Below, in pieces: positions 1 through 7,562 of a stretch of 15,764 nt of DNA. Numbering within the stretch: position 1 is the stretch's first letter; each line of letters opens with the position of its first letter. Under the pieces are notes generated by a model. It was given only the letters and a program-made list of their open reading frames with translations. It ran no database searches and was not told the DNA's origin. This DNA is from Candidatus Zixiibacteriota bacterium (GTDB taxonomy: Bacteria > Zixibacteria > MSB-5A5 > GN15 > FEB-12): NCBI GenBank assembly GCA_023132995.1, contig JAGLXI010000227.1:1-15764 (forward strand), read 5' to 3'. The translations under genes were made by a program, and so were the position numbers.

Positions 1-1
1 C

Positions 2-349
2 CTCAGTGCTGACGGAATTATCAGCGGCATGCCGACCAAAGAGGGGCAGTACGCCTTCACAACCCGGGTGGACGACAACTTCAGCAATTCCTATGACGAA
101 CACGAGTTCACGCTTGACGTGGCATCGGCGGGTCTGATCCCGGGCGATATTGATCATGACTTCGAAGAGGTCAATATCTCCGACCTGGTCTATTTGGTGG
201 ACTACATGTTCCTCGGTGGGCCCGAACCGCCTATCATCGATCAAGCGGACGTGGACGCTTCCTGCCGGATAGACATTGCAGATCTGGTCTATCTCGTGGA
301 CTACATGTTCAACCAGGGTCCGGCGCCGCTGATCGGCTGCGTTCTCTAA
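2..349 (+). CDS. Secreted protein, C-terminal fragment (Ig-like fold plus dockerin-type repeats)
   Basis: The reading frame is open from the left edge, so only the last 115 residues are visible; the first ATG (29) is internal. Residues 1-40 contain the pattern LSADGIISGMPT..GQYAFTTRVDD, which resembles the He_PIG (putative Ig) family of extracellular proteins. Residues 49-103 hold two dockerin-like calcium-loop/helix units, each ending in the identical decapeptide DLVYLVDYMF and followed by a Pro-rich GGPEPP or QGPAP turn. Both loops are imperfect: the first (DIDHDFEEVN) has one extra residue and no Gly, the second (DVDASCRID) has Cys-Arg where Asp-Gly is usual. Two Cys (in ASCR and IGCVL) could form a disulfide. 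Dockerins classically bind cohesins; in non-cellulosomal bacteria such repeats end many large secreted proteins with unknown partners. Function of the whole protein cannot be told from this tail. Confidence 0.8.
   Translation, partial: LSADGIISGMPTKEGQYAFTTRVDDNFSNSYDEHEFTLDVASAGLIPGDIDHDFEEVNISDLVYLVDYMFLGGPEPPIIDQADVDASCRIDIADLVYLVDYMFNQGPAPLIGCVL
146..310 (+). repeat. Tandem dockerin-type coding repeat (two units)
   Basis: Two units of about 63 bases start at 146 and 248. Their last 30 bases (182-211 and 281-310) differ at only three positions and encode the same ten residues, so the duplication is visible at DNA level as well as protein level. The loop halves have diverged much more than the helix halves. 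Confidence 0.75.
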
Positions 350-367
350 GCACATGTGAGATACATC

Positions 368-421
368 GGGGCCGGTAGCGTCGTCACTGTGAGGTCGGCG
401 GAGTGACCGGCAGACGGCCCC
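368..421 (+). terminator. GC-rich imperfect stem-loop after the dockerin gene
   Basis: GGGGCC (368-373) is complementary to GGCCCC (416-421). Inside it GCCGGT (371-376) can alternatively pair with ACCGGC (406-411), and GTCACT (383-388) with AGTGAC (402-407). No T run follows directly, so it is not a classical intrinsic terminator, but it sits 18 bases after the stop codon at 347-349 and just before a second hairpin with a T run. Confidence 0.35.
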
Positions 422-425
422 GGAT

Positions 426-445
426 GCAAACTTTTGTTTGCTTTT
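426..445 (+). terminator. Small hairpin plus T run upstream of miaB
   Basis: GCAAAC (426-431), loop TTTT (432-435), GTTTGC (436-441), then TTTT (442-445). It is a perfect 6-bp stem followed by four T, placed between the dockerin gene and miaB. The stem is AT-rich and the T run short, so it is a weak terminator by itself. It could act with the GC-rich stem just upstream, or be an operator overlapping the miaB promoter candidate. Confidence 0.35.
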
Positions 446-465
446 GGGATCAAAACCGGTATCAT
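438..465 (+). promoter_or_regulatory. Candidate sigma-70-type promoter for miaB
   Basis: TTGCTT (438-443) and TATCAT (460-465, 5 of 6 to TATAAT) are separated by 16 bases. Transcription would begin near 472, about 43 bases before the GTG at 515. The -35 box matches only 3 of 6, so this is tentative. The -35 overlaps the right arm of the hairpin at 426-441. Confidence 0.3.
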
Positions 466-514
466 CTTCAGTGTGTCACTGGCGAGAATATGTACTCATC
501 AGCCGGGGTCTGAA

Positions 515-1837
515 GTGAACAACAACAGGAAGATCGAGACCTTTCACCTTGCCACTTTCGGCTGCCAGATGAACCTGGCCGATTCTTCGACGCTGACGGC
601 AACGCTGACCAGCAGGGGCTACCGCCGCGTGGATGACGAATCGCGGGCCGACCTGTTGATTCTCAACACCTGCTCGGTGCGGGAGAAGGCGGAACGGCGC
701 GTGATCGGCCGCCTGTGGGATATTCAACGACACAAGCATCAACGGCCCCACGTGAAAGTGGCCGTAGTGGGGTGTATGGCCCAGCGGCTTGGAAAGCAGT
801 TGATCGCACTGGTGCCTCACGTTGACTACGTCCTCGGCACCGACCGGCTCTTTGAACTGCCCGATGTGATTGAAGGAAAAGAGGACACGTCACCTGTCAT
901 GACGGCCTTCGGACACGAGAACATGGACGTCATCACCCCGGCCAGAGAGACTTCGTTCTCGGCTTTCGTGACCATCGTACGCGGTTGCGATAACAATTGC
1001 ACCTATTGCATCGTACCCCACGTTCGCGGCAGCGAGCGGGCTCATTCGGCGGATCACATCGTGGATTCCGTCCGGCGCCTGGTGGACGAGGGCATAGTTG
1101 AAGTCGTGCTGCTGGGACAGAACGTCAACAGCTACCGTCACAGGGATACTGATTTCCCGCGCCTGCTGCGGCGAGTGGCGAGCGAGACGGATATCGAACG
1201 CATACGTTTCATGACCTCGCACCCCAAGGATCTTTCGCGACGTCTGGTCGACGTCATGGCAGACGAGCCGAGCATTATGCCGCACATCCACTTGCCGCTT
1301 CAGTCAGGCGCCAACCGGATTCTGCAGAAAATGGGGCGTGGTTATACGGTCGAGCACTTCGAGGGGATCGTGGAATACATCCGCCGCGGGCTTGACTACG
1401 TGTCGCTTACAACTGATCTCATAGTCGGTTTCCCCAGCGAGACGGCCGAGGAATACGAATCAACTCTGGCAGCGGTGCGACGGCTTCAGTTTGACGCTGC
1501 CTTCATGTTCCGTTACTCGGTACGTCCCGGCACGGTTGCCGCTGACTATGAGGACGACGTCCCGGAGACGGAGAAAGTCCGCCGTCTCAAGCGCCTCATC
1601 GAACTGCAACAGGAAATCGGCAGGCAGCGCAACCAGCGTGAGGTGGGTCAGGTCCGCTATGGCCTGATTGAGGGTACGTCGCGCCGCAGCGTCGATTACC
1701 TGCGAGCCCGCACCGAGGGGAACAAGATCGTGCTGTTCAAGGCTGGGGAAGCGGAGGCCGGAAGGATAATTCCTATCGGGGTGACATCGGCTGATGCTTT
1801 CACTCTTCACGGTGACGTCGCGGAGGTCCGGTCATGA
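515..1837 (+). CDS. miaB: tRNA-2-methylthio-N6-dimethylallyladenosine synthase MiaB
   Basis: Radical-SAM methylthiotransferase that adds a methylthio group to C2 of i6A37 in tRNAs reading UNN codons, using two 4Fe-4S clusters. Numbering from GTG 515 (440 aa, normal family length): the N-terminal UPF0004 domain has the cluster cysteines C17 (TFGCQMN), C53 (NTCSVRE) and C87 (VVGCMAQ); the radical-SAM motif CDNNCTYC gives C158, C162, C165; a TRAM-like RNA-binding domain occupies about 375-438. The frame stays open upstream to a TTG at 434, but that start lies inside a hairpin and adds 27 residues absent from the family. GTG 515 has GGGG at 505-508 and puts the conserved TFGCQMN at the usual distance. 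The stop overlaps the next gene's ATG (ATGA), implying translational coupling. Confidence 0.95.
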   Translation: MNNNRKIETFHLATFGCQMNLADSSTLTATLTSRGYRRVDDESRADLLILNTCSVREKAERRVIGRLWDIQRHKHQRPHVKVAVVGCMAQRLGKQLIALVPHVDYVLGTDRLFELPDVIEGKEDTSPVMTAFGHENMDVITPARETSFSAFVTIVRGCDNNCTYCIVPHVRGSERAHSADHIVDSVRRLVDEGIVEVVLLGQNVNSYRHRDTDFPRLLRRVASETDIERIRFMTSHPKDLSRRLVDVMADEPSIMPHIHLPLQSGANRILQKMGRGYTVEHFEGIVEYIRRGLDYVSLTTDLIVGFPSETAEEYESTLAAVRRLQFDAAFMFRYSVRPGTVAADYEDDVPETEKVRRLKRLIELQQEIGRQRNQREVGQVRYGLIEGTSRRSVDYLRARTEGNKIVLFKAGEAEAGRIIPIGVTSADAFTLHGDVAEVRS

Positions 1838-4764
1838 ACGAACTTTATGCCGCCGTTGTCTGCCTCGTATTAGTCTTTGTCGCGCTGTTGTTCCTGGTGA
1901 TTCGGCTGCGGCTGTTTGCCGGGGAGCGAGTTACCGGGCGAAGCTGGTTTGTTCTCGGCGGCGTGCTGACGCTTCTGGCTGCCGGATTGGAAGTGGTCAG
2001 CCACCTCTCCGGATACACGAACTGGTTTGTCATGGCGGCATACGCCTGGATTGATGTCGCCCAGTTGTTGCTCCTGGTCGGCGGCGTCCTCATGTTAGTC
2101 GTGGGGCTGTCGCTGTACTCCGACTTCTGGCAGACGAAGGGTGAGGAGATATCGGCCCGTGATCGCAAGCTGTCACTGCTGGAAAACCTTCAGCAGGTCG
2201 CCCGGGAACCGTACCACCTGATGGAGTTGCTGGACCTGGGCATAAAGGAAATCCTTGCCGAATTGCCGGAATGCGCGGGAGCGGTCTTCCTGCTCAACCG
2301 CCCCCGTCGACAGTTGGTCCTGTCGGCATCGCTGGGGATGACCAAAACGGAAACGGCATCGCTCGAATACTACCCCTTCGAGCGCAACGTGGTCAGCCAG
2401 GTGGTCGACCAGGGGGAACCGATTATCTCCGGGACGTTCGACCTATACAGCCGCAGCGGTTCAGCGGAGGAGTCTCGATTCAGATCGTCGCTGGTACTCC
2501 CCCTGGTATCGGGCATGGAGAAAATCGGAGCAATCGTACTCCTTGCCGAACAGCCACGCTTCTTTTCGAGGGCGGAGGTTCGCTACCTGTCACCGGTATC
2601 GGAATGGCTGGCTGAGAAAATCAAGTCTGCCCGGCTCGGGCGGGAGTTGGCGACCGCCCGCAAGGAGCTTGAGTGGACTCAACAGTCACAGGCGGACTTG
2701 TCGGCCCGGCTGCTGTCGACGGCCGGGGCGTTCTCGGCTGAGGACGCGGTGGCCCTTTATTGTCGCAGCTTGGTGGGGCTATTCAGCAGCGGGTCGGTGC
2801 ACCTGTTGGGCATGGTTGGCGGCGCCCTGGATTTCCATGGCGGCAGCGAGCCGCTGCTGGATATGACAGAGAACTACCGGATCGCTCTCATTGATGCTCT
2901 GGGCAGAAACAAGCCGCTGGTGATTAACCAGGAAGCTGTTACCGAGGGTCGCTCCTACATCGCCCAATCTACCCTGTTCTTTCCCATACAGAACAGGGGA
3001 AGGCAGGACGCGCTGCTCTTTCGCAGGGAGTCCGGACCGTTCAAGGTGTCCGAGGAAGACCTCAAGACGGTCGACATCTTTGCACGCCTCGGGGCCGTGA
3101 TTATCAGCCAAAGCGATACCAAGCGGTTAGATATCACCCGGCGTAAGGGTTTCGGCCGCATCTTGCAGTTATTGCAGTTCAAGGCGGAAGGGCCTGTGGA
3201 GACCGGCCCGTCATTCCTCATGGATACATTAGTTGATCTGCTTCCGCCGAAATCATTAGTGGTTATGTTTGACAAACTTAGCGATGGCTCCTTCAAGGCC
3301 GGTCTCGGCAGCGGCGGGGACCGCGATACGCTGGCCGCCTTTCATATCCTGCCCGGCGAGGGCATGGTGGGTCGAGCGGCGCAGACGCAGGAACCTCACT
3401 TCGCCTTTGGACGCACCGCCGTCAACCGGGAAATGGATGCCCTCCAGATAACCAACCGGGAGGCTCTTCACCAACTCCTGGGAGAGCAGGGCCTGCCGGA
3501 TTTTGTGGTAGCCTGCCCTCTGGTCGGAATGGATTCCGTCACTGGCGTCGCCGTCGCTTGTGCCCACGGCGTGACGGAAAGCCAGCGAGGCGAATGGGAA
3601 CGATTACTCACCCTGGCAACCGGGCTGTACTCTCTTCGCCTGACCATAGCTGAACTGCGTCGGACTCAGACTCCGGCCATGCCAAAGGGCGTCGCCGGTG
3701 ACGGAATCAGCGGAGTGGTAGGTCGGCTCAACAATCATTTCTCGGCAATGATCGGCAATGCGGAGCTGGCTGCGTCCCGGTCGGACCTGCCCGGCGAGGT
3801 CAAAAGCCACATTGAGAGCATTATTACCGAAGTCGAACTGGCCTCCAAATATGTCACGAGTTCTCTGGGGCGTATTTCTACCGATACCGGGGCAGGCGCA
3901 CTCTCGACCGGCAGCGCCGACATCAACGCCATTGTCAGGGAGTTCCTTAATCGAGCCCGGATATCGGAGGGCCTCTACATGGTCGGTGAACGACCGCGGG
4001 AGATCGACTCGCGGTTCCATCCCGTGGTGCCAGTCCAGTGCACTCAGGAGACGGTGAGCACTCTGGTCAGTGAGGCAGTCAATCGCTTCTCTCTCCTGGC
4101 CATCGAAGATGAACTGCTGACGATATCCACCTACCGCCTCGGTGAGAACGTGTTCCTGGATGTGTCCCGGCACAGGCGAGTCCTGCCCCCGGTCGAGCGA
4201 GTGGCCGGTTTCGGCGTATACCGTACGGCCCGGGAGGCTGTCAGGCTGCGCCCCGACGACAGTTTTCTGACCTTTGTCGTGGATAAGCCCTGTTTCTACT
4301 GTTATGACCAGTCAAGTCCCCGCCCCTCGTTCTTCTCGCTCAGATTTCCCGTCGCTGAGCAGTCGCCGGCAGTCGATGAGCCTCGAGATAGCCGGGTTCG
4401 GATTCTGGCTATCGACGACCAGACGGTCATACTTGACCTGATTACCGCCATGTGCCATTCCCTTGGCTACCGGGTCACAACGGCCGCCTCGGGCGAGGAA
4501 GGCGTGCGGCTGGCAGCCGAGACACGTTTTGATATTGTGCTGGCTGACTTGGCCATGCCCGGTATGTCGGGGCTTGAGGTAGCAAATCGCGTGAAGAAGC
4601 TTGACCCGGACGTGCCGGTAGTGCTCGTCACCGGGTGGGAGGTGGCCATTGAGCCCGCCCAGTTGGAGGCAGCCGGCGTATCCGGCCTGCTTCACAAGCC
4701 GTTCCGGATTGAGCAGCTTACGGATATCATTAATTCGGCTGCCACCAGGCAATCTACCTCCTGA
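1834..4764 (+). CDS. Membrane sensor: 3 TM, GAF domains, degenerate histidine-kinase core, C-terminal receiver
   Basis: Large signalling protein (976 aa). The ATG overlaps the miaB stop and has GGAGG at 1822-1826, 7 bases upstream. Three hydrophobic helices lie at about 4-24, 38-58 and 72-94, followed by three GAF-like regions (about 115-270, 290-425, 440-605; boundaries by eye). A kinase dimerization-like helix at 622-682 keeps RLNN..SAMIGNAEL, but the phospho-acceptor His expected in a HDxNN motif is Gly630 (GGT at 3721-3723) with Arg631 after it. The ATPase-like region (about 695-842) has Glu747 at the N-box Asn position and Arg779/Arg781 in place of the G1-box Asp/Gly; no G2 glycine loop is visible. 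The receiver (855-970) is complete: D861/D862, phospho-acceptor D905, T933, K955. I infer a pseudokinase scaffold whose only catalytically plausible part is the receiver. Ligand and output are unknown. Confidence 0.85.
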   Translation: MNELYAAVVCLVLVFVALLFLVIRLRLFAGERVTGRSWFVLGGVLTLLAAGLEVVSHLSGYTNWFVMAAYAWIDVAQLLLLVGGVLMLVVGLSLYSDFWQTKGEEISARDRKLSLLENLQQVAREPYHLMELLDLGIKEILAELPECAGAVFLLNRPRRQLVLSASLGMTKTETASLEYYPFERNVVSQVVDQGEPIISGTFDLYSRSGSAEESRFRSSLVLPLVSGMEKIGAIVLLAEQPRFFSRAEVRYLSPVSEWLAEKIKSARLGRELATARKELEWTQQSQADLSARLLSTAGAFSAEDAVALYCRSLVGLFSSGSVHLLGMVGGALDFHGGSEPLLDMTENYRIALIDALGRNKPLVINQEAVTEGRSYIAQSTLFFPIQNRGRQDALLFRRESGPFKVSEEDLKTVDIFARLGAVIISQSDTKRLDITRRKGFGRILQLLQFKAEGPVETGPSFLMDTLVDLLPPKSLVVMFDKLSDGSFKAGLGSGGDRDTLAAFHILPGEGMVGRAAQTQEPHFAFGRTAVNREMDALQITNREALHQLLGEQGLPDFVVACPLVGMDSVTGVAVACAHGVTESQRGEWERLLTLATGLYSLRLTIAELRRTQTPAMPKGVAGDGISGVVGRLNNHFSAMIGNAELAASRSDLPGEVKSHIESIITEVELASKYVTSSLGRISTDTGAGALSTGSADINAIVREFLNRARISEGLYMVGERPREIDSRFHPVVPVQCTQETVSTLVSEAVNRFSLLAIEDELLTISTYRLGENVFLDVSRHRRVLPPVERVAGFGVYRTAREAVRLRPDDSFLTFVVDKPCFYCYDQSSPRPSFFSLRFPVAEQSPAVDEPRDSRVRILAIDDQTVILDLITAMCHSLGYRVTTAASGEEGVRLAAETRFDIVLADLAMPGMSGLEVANRVKKLDPDVPVVLVTGWEVAIEPAQLEAAGVSGLLHKPFRIEQLTDIINSAATRQSTS

Positions 4765-4842
4765 TTCATTCGTCCTGTCGGTAAACGATCCATCCAACCT
4801 GCCGACAATCACTACTAACAACCAGATACGACACGAGAGGTT

Positions 4843-6165
4843 ATGGACAAGATACCAATCATCGACCAGATTCGAAGAAATGACAACCTCCTCTCTCTGC
4901 CGCAGGTACTTTCCGAGGTGCTGGAGGAGGTGGGCAAGGAAGATTTCACCGCCGATTCCTTAGCCTCGATCATCCTCAAGGACCCGTCGCTGACCAGCCG
5001 AATCCTGCGCATGGCCAATTCATCCTATTACCACCGCCTCTCCGACATCAAGACTGTCAACCAGGCGGTCTCCGTTCTGGGCGTTACGACCGTGAAATGC
5101 CTAGCCCTCTCGTCCTCGGTTTTCAACCCGGACAAGATCGCCAGGGAATCCGGTGTCGATCCTAAGGAGTTCTTCGCCTACGTGTTGTCGATTGCCTCGG
5201 CATCAGAGAGAATAGCCAGGGCTGTCTCATACGAAGCACCTGAGGAGGCCTTCATAGCCGGTTTGTTGCACGATATCGGAGTCATGTTTCTCCTCTATCA
5301 CCACCCTCAGGAGTACAGCCGGGCTCTCAAGGGCGAGGTGGGCGCAAAGACACTTGTGGAAGCTGAGGCCAAGACCTTTGGAGCGGATCACTGTGAGATC
5401 GGCAGTCACCTTGCTGAGACCTGGAGCCTGCCCAGCTACGTTTCCGATTGCATCGCCTTCCACCATCATATTGGCAGGATCAATGAAAAGAGTATACTCC
5501 AAAACGTGGTGGCCTTAGCAGTGCTCCTGACCAGTGACCGCTTCTCCGGCTACGAGATGGGCTTGGAAGAGAGGCTCCGCCTGATTAGCCAGGTCTCAGA
5601 TCGCTTATCGCTGTCAAAATCGCAGATCGACGAGATCTCGTCGTCATTGCTGGCCAGAACGATTGACGCAGCCGAATATCTCGGGGTTGATATCGGCAAT
5701 ATCGAGAATATGCTGGTCCGGGCCAATCAGGAAATATGGAAGTCATACTTGACTATCGAAAATCTGTTCAAGGAGCGCCAGGAGCTCTCCGAGAACCTTC
5801 TGAGAGAAGAGCACTCCCGGGGAGCAATGGAGGCCAAGAACATCGCCCTGGCGACTCTCTCCCATTATCTCAACAACGCCACTATGGTGATTTACGGGCG
5901 AACCCAGCTCATTCGCATGGTGCTCAAGAAGGGCGATACCGAGTGTCTGCTGGAGAAACTACCGGCTGACATGGATGTTATGGACAAATCAGTCGAGAAG
6001 ATCGTGGCCGTGCTGGAGGAAATGAGAGAGATATCCCCCCTCGATCAGAAGGAATTCTACAACATGTCCCAGGCCCTCAACATCGACGATCGGATCAAGC
6101 AGCGGCTTGAAAAGATGTCCCAGGAAGGCACTTGGGTGGAAATGGCCGAAAAAGCTCCTGCCTGA
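4843..6165 (+). CDS. HDOD-domain protein with C-terminal histidine-bearing DHp-like helix pair
   Basis: 440 aa, cytoplasmic, no signal peptide or TM. Residues about 10-210 form an HDOD domain: LPQVLSEVLEEV, LKDPSLTSRILRMANSSYY, AVSVLGVTTVK, then GLLHDIG (H143, D144) and W194SLP with HHH at 207-209. HDOD domains are HD-fold signalling modules, mostly without demonstrated hydrolase activity. After a helical linker (about 255-335), residues 336-400 resemble a two-helix HisKA/DHp unit: LSHYLNNATMVIYGRTQL, with H341 (CAT at 5863-5865) and N344-N345 in the HDxNN arrangement. No ATPase domain follows; the protein ends about 40 residues later. ATG 4843 is the only start after the in-frame TAA at 4816; GAGAGG (4835-4840) lies only 2 bases from it, unusually close. 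It is 78 bases downstream of the pseudokinase gene and probably co-transcribed. A function with that protein is inferred, not shown. Confidence 0.85.
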   Translation: MDKIPIIDQIRRNDNLLSLPQVLSEVLEEVGKEDFTADSLASIILKDPSLTSRILRMANSSYYHRLSDIKTVNQAVSVLGVTTVKCLALSSSVFNPDKIARESGVDPKEFFAYVLSIASASERIARAVSYEAPEEAFIAGLLHDIGVMFLLYHHPQEYSRALKGEVGAKTLVEAEAKTFGADHCEIGSHLAETWSLPSYVSDCIAFHHHIGRINEKSILQNVVALAVLLTSDRFSGYEMGLEERLRLISQVSDRLSLSKSQIDEISSSLLARTIDAAEYLGVDIGNIENMLVRANQEIWKSYLTIENLFKERQELSENLLREEHSRGAMEAKNIALATLSHYLNNATMVIYGRTQLIRMVLKKGDTECLLEKLPADMDVMDKSVEKIVAVLEEMREISPLDQKEFYNMSQALNIDDRIKQRLEKMSQEGTWVEMAEKAPA

Positions 6166-6214
6166 CCGCCATAATCCGTTTGCTACTCCAAGACGATTAC
6201 GGTAGCTTGTTCCC

Positions 6215-7414
6215 ATGCTGACTTATCTTACTTCAGGTGAGTCTCACGGCCCCCAACTCACTGCAACCATCGACGGTCTCCCGGCCGGGTTGCCGATCGA
6301 TGTTGCCGCCGTGGATTTCCAGATGGCCCGTCGTCAGAAAGGTTACGGCCGCGGCGAGCGAATGAAAATCGAACGGGATCGCGTCGAGATCGCGTCGGGA
6401 ATACGGGGGGGCGCTACGATGGGCGGGCCGGTAACACTGGTCATTCGCAACAAGGACTGGCCCAACTGGCGCCGTATCATGGATCCCATTCAGCCGCTGG
6501 GTGATGACCTCGACGAGAGGGAACAACGCCTGGCCCATGACACCCGACGCCCCCGGCCCGGGCACGCCGACCTCCCGGGGGGAATCAAGTATGATCACCA
6601 CGATATGCGAAACGTCCTTGAGCGGGCTTCGGCTCGCGAAACGGCAGCGAGAGTCGCATTAGGATCGCTTGCCCGGCAATTGCTCGAGCAGTTCGGTGTG
6701 CGTATTGCCTCCCATGTCGTGCGCATCGGTGAGATCGATTTACCGAAGGACTTCCCGCGACCGGATCCCGACACAATGGCCAAGATCACTGAAGCCTCAC
6801 AGGTACGCTGTCTTGACAGGGAGACAGAGCAACGCATGATTGAGGACATCAAAGCTGCTGGGGACAACAACGATTCCCTGGGTGGGGTGGTGGAGGTTAT
6901 AGCGCGCGGTTTACCGGTTGGGTTAGGCAGCATTTCACAATGGTTCCGGCGCCTGGATGGTCGCCTCGCGGGCGCCATGATGGCGATTCAGTCGGTCAAG
7001 GGCGTGGAAATCGGGCTCGGTTTTGAAGCGTCGCAAAGGCGTGGCTCCCAAGTGCATGACGAGATATTCTACGACCCCTGGGGTGAGCCTCAAAAGAAGA
7101 AGTTCCATCGGCAGACCAACAACGCCGGGGGACTGGAGGGCGGCATGACAAACGGCGAAGATATCGTCATACGCGTTGCCGGGAAGCCGATCTCGACTCT
7201 CGCTCGGCCGCTGAAGACGGTTGACGTTGAGACCAGGGAACCCGCCGTCGCCATTGTCGAACGCACCGACGTCTGTGTTGCTCCGGCCCTGGCCGTCATC
7301 TGTGAAGCGGTGCTGGCGTTGACGCTGACCGAGGCCTTCCTGGAGAAATTCGGCGCTGACAACCTGACTGAGACCAAGCGCAACTACGAGTCTTACTTGG
7401 CTGCGGAATACTGA
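6215..7414 (+). CDS. aroC: Chorismate synthase AroC
   Basis: Last enzyme of the shikimate pathway: converts 5-enolpyruvylshikimate 3-phosphate to chorismate, using reduced FMN. 399 aa, the length of the longer (Gram-positive-like) form. Visible signatures: N-terminal TSGESHGPQLTATIDGLPAG with H11, the basic ARRQKGYGRGERMKIE segment (R39, R40, R46), RPGHADLPGGIKY (H117), ERASARETAARVALG (R141), NNAGGLEGGMTNGEDIV and the C-terminal ERTDVCVAPALAVICEA. All catalytic regions look intact. ATG 6215 gives the standard family N-terminus MLTYLTSGESHG; only a weak GGTAG (6201-6205) precedes it. It lies 49 bases after the HDOD gene, so it may be read from the same transcript, although the functions are unrelated. 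No other aromatic-pathway gene is adjacent. Confidence 0.97.
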   Translation: MLTYLTSGESHGPQLTATIDGLPAGLPIDVAAVDFQMARRQKGYGRGERMKIERDRVEIASGIRGGATMGGPVTLVIRNKDWPNWRRIMDPIQPLGDDLDEREQRLAHDTRRPRPGHADLPGGIKYDHHDMRNVLERASARETAARVALGSLARQLLEQFGVRIASHVVRIGEIDLPKDFPRPDPDTMAKITEASQVRCLDRETEQRMIEDIKAAGDNNDSLGGVVEVIARGLPVGLGSISQWFRRLDGRLAGAMMAIQSVKGVEIGLGFEASQRRGSQVHDEIFYDPWGEPQKKKFHRQTNNAGGLEGGMTNGEDIVIRVAGKPISTLARPLKTVDVETREPAVAIVERTDVCVAPALAVICEAVLALTLTEAFLEKFGADNLTETKRNYESYLAAEY

Positions 7415-7547
7415 GTCAGTACTTCGGGTTCCCTGTTCATCGTATCGCGATGCGGTCAGCATGTCATCCCTGCCGGGGCATTCTCCGCAAATCCCATTGT
7501 CAAAAACGGTTGCCCCCATCTGCCCAAGCAGGTAACTTTCGGGAAAC

Positions 7548-7555
7548 AGGAGGAG
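7548..7555 (+). promoter_or_regulatory. Strong ribosome binding site of pepA
   Basis: AGGAGGAG, 7 bases before ATG 7563. This is the best Shine-Dalgarno among the plus-strand genes and fixes the pepA start. The 148-base spacer 7415-7562 otherwise holds a small hairpin CATCG-TATCG-CGATG near 7439-7453 and no convincing promoter. Confidence 0.85.
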
Positions 7556-7562
7556 TAACACG

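Noticed and set aside
434..514. Extended N-terminus of MiaB from TTG 434
   Set aside because: It lies within a hairpin and upstream of the predicted transcription start, and it adds residues not found in the family; GTG 515 fits better.
4776..4807. Inverted repeat TGTCGG...CCGACA between the sensor and HDOD genes
   Set aside because: Six base pairs around a 20-base loop is expected by chance and no T run follows, so it is not listed as a terminator or operator.
7500..7540. Promoter for pepA (TTGCCC-N17-TAACTT)
   Set aside because: The -10 box matches only 3 of 6 consensus positions; too weak to list.
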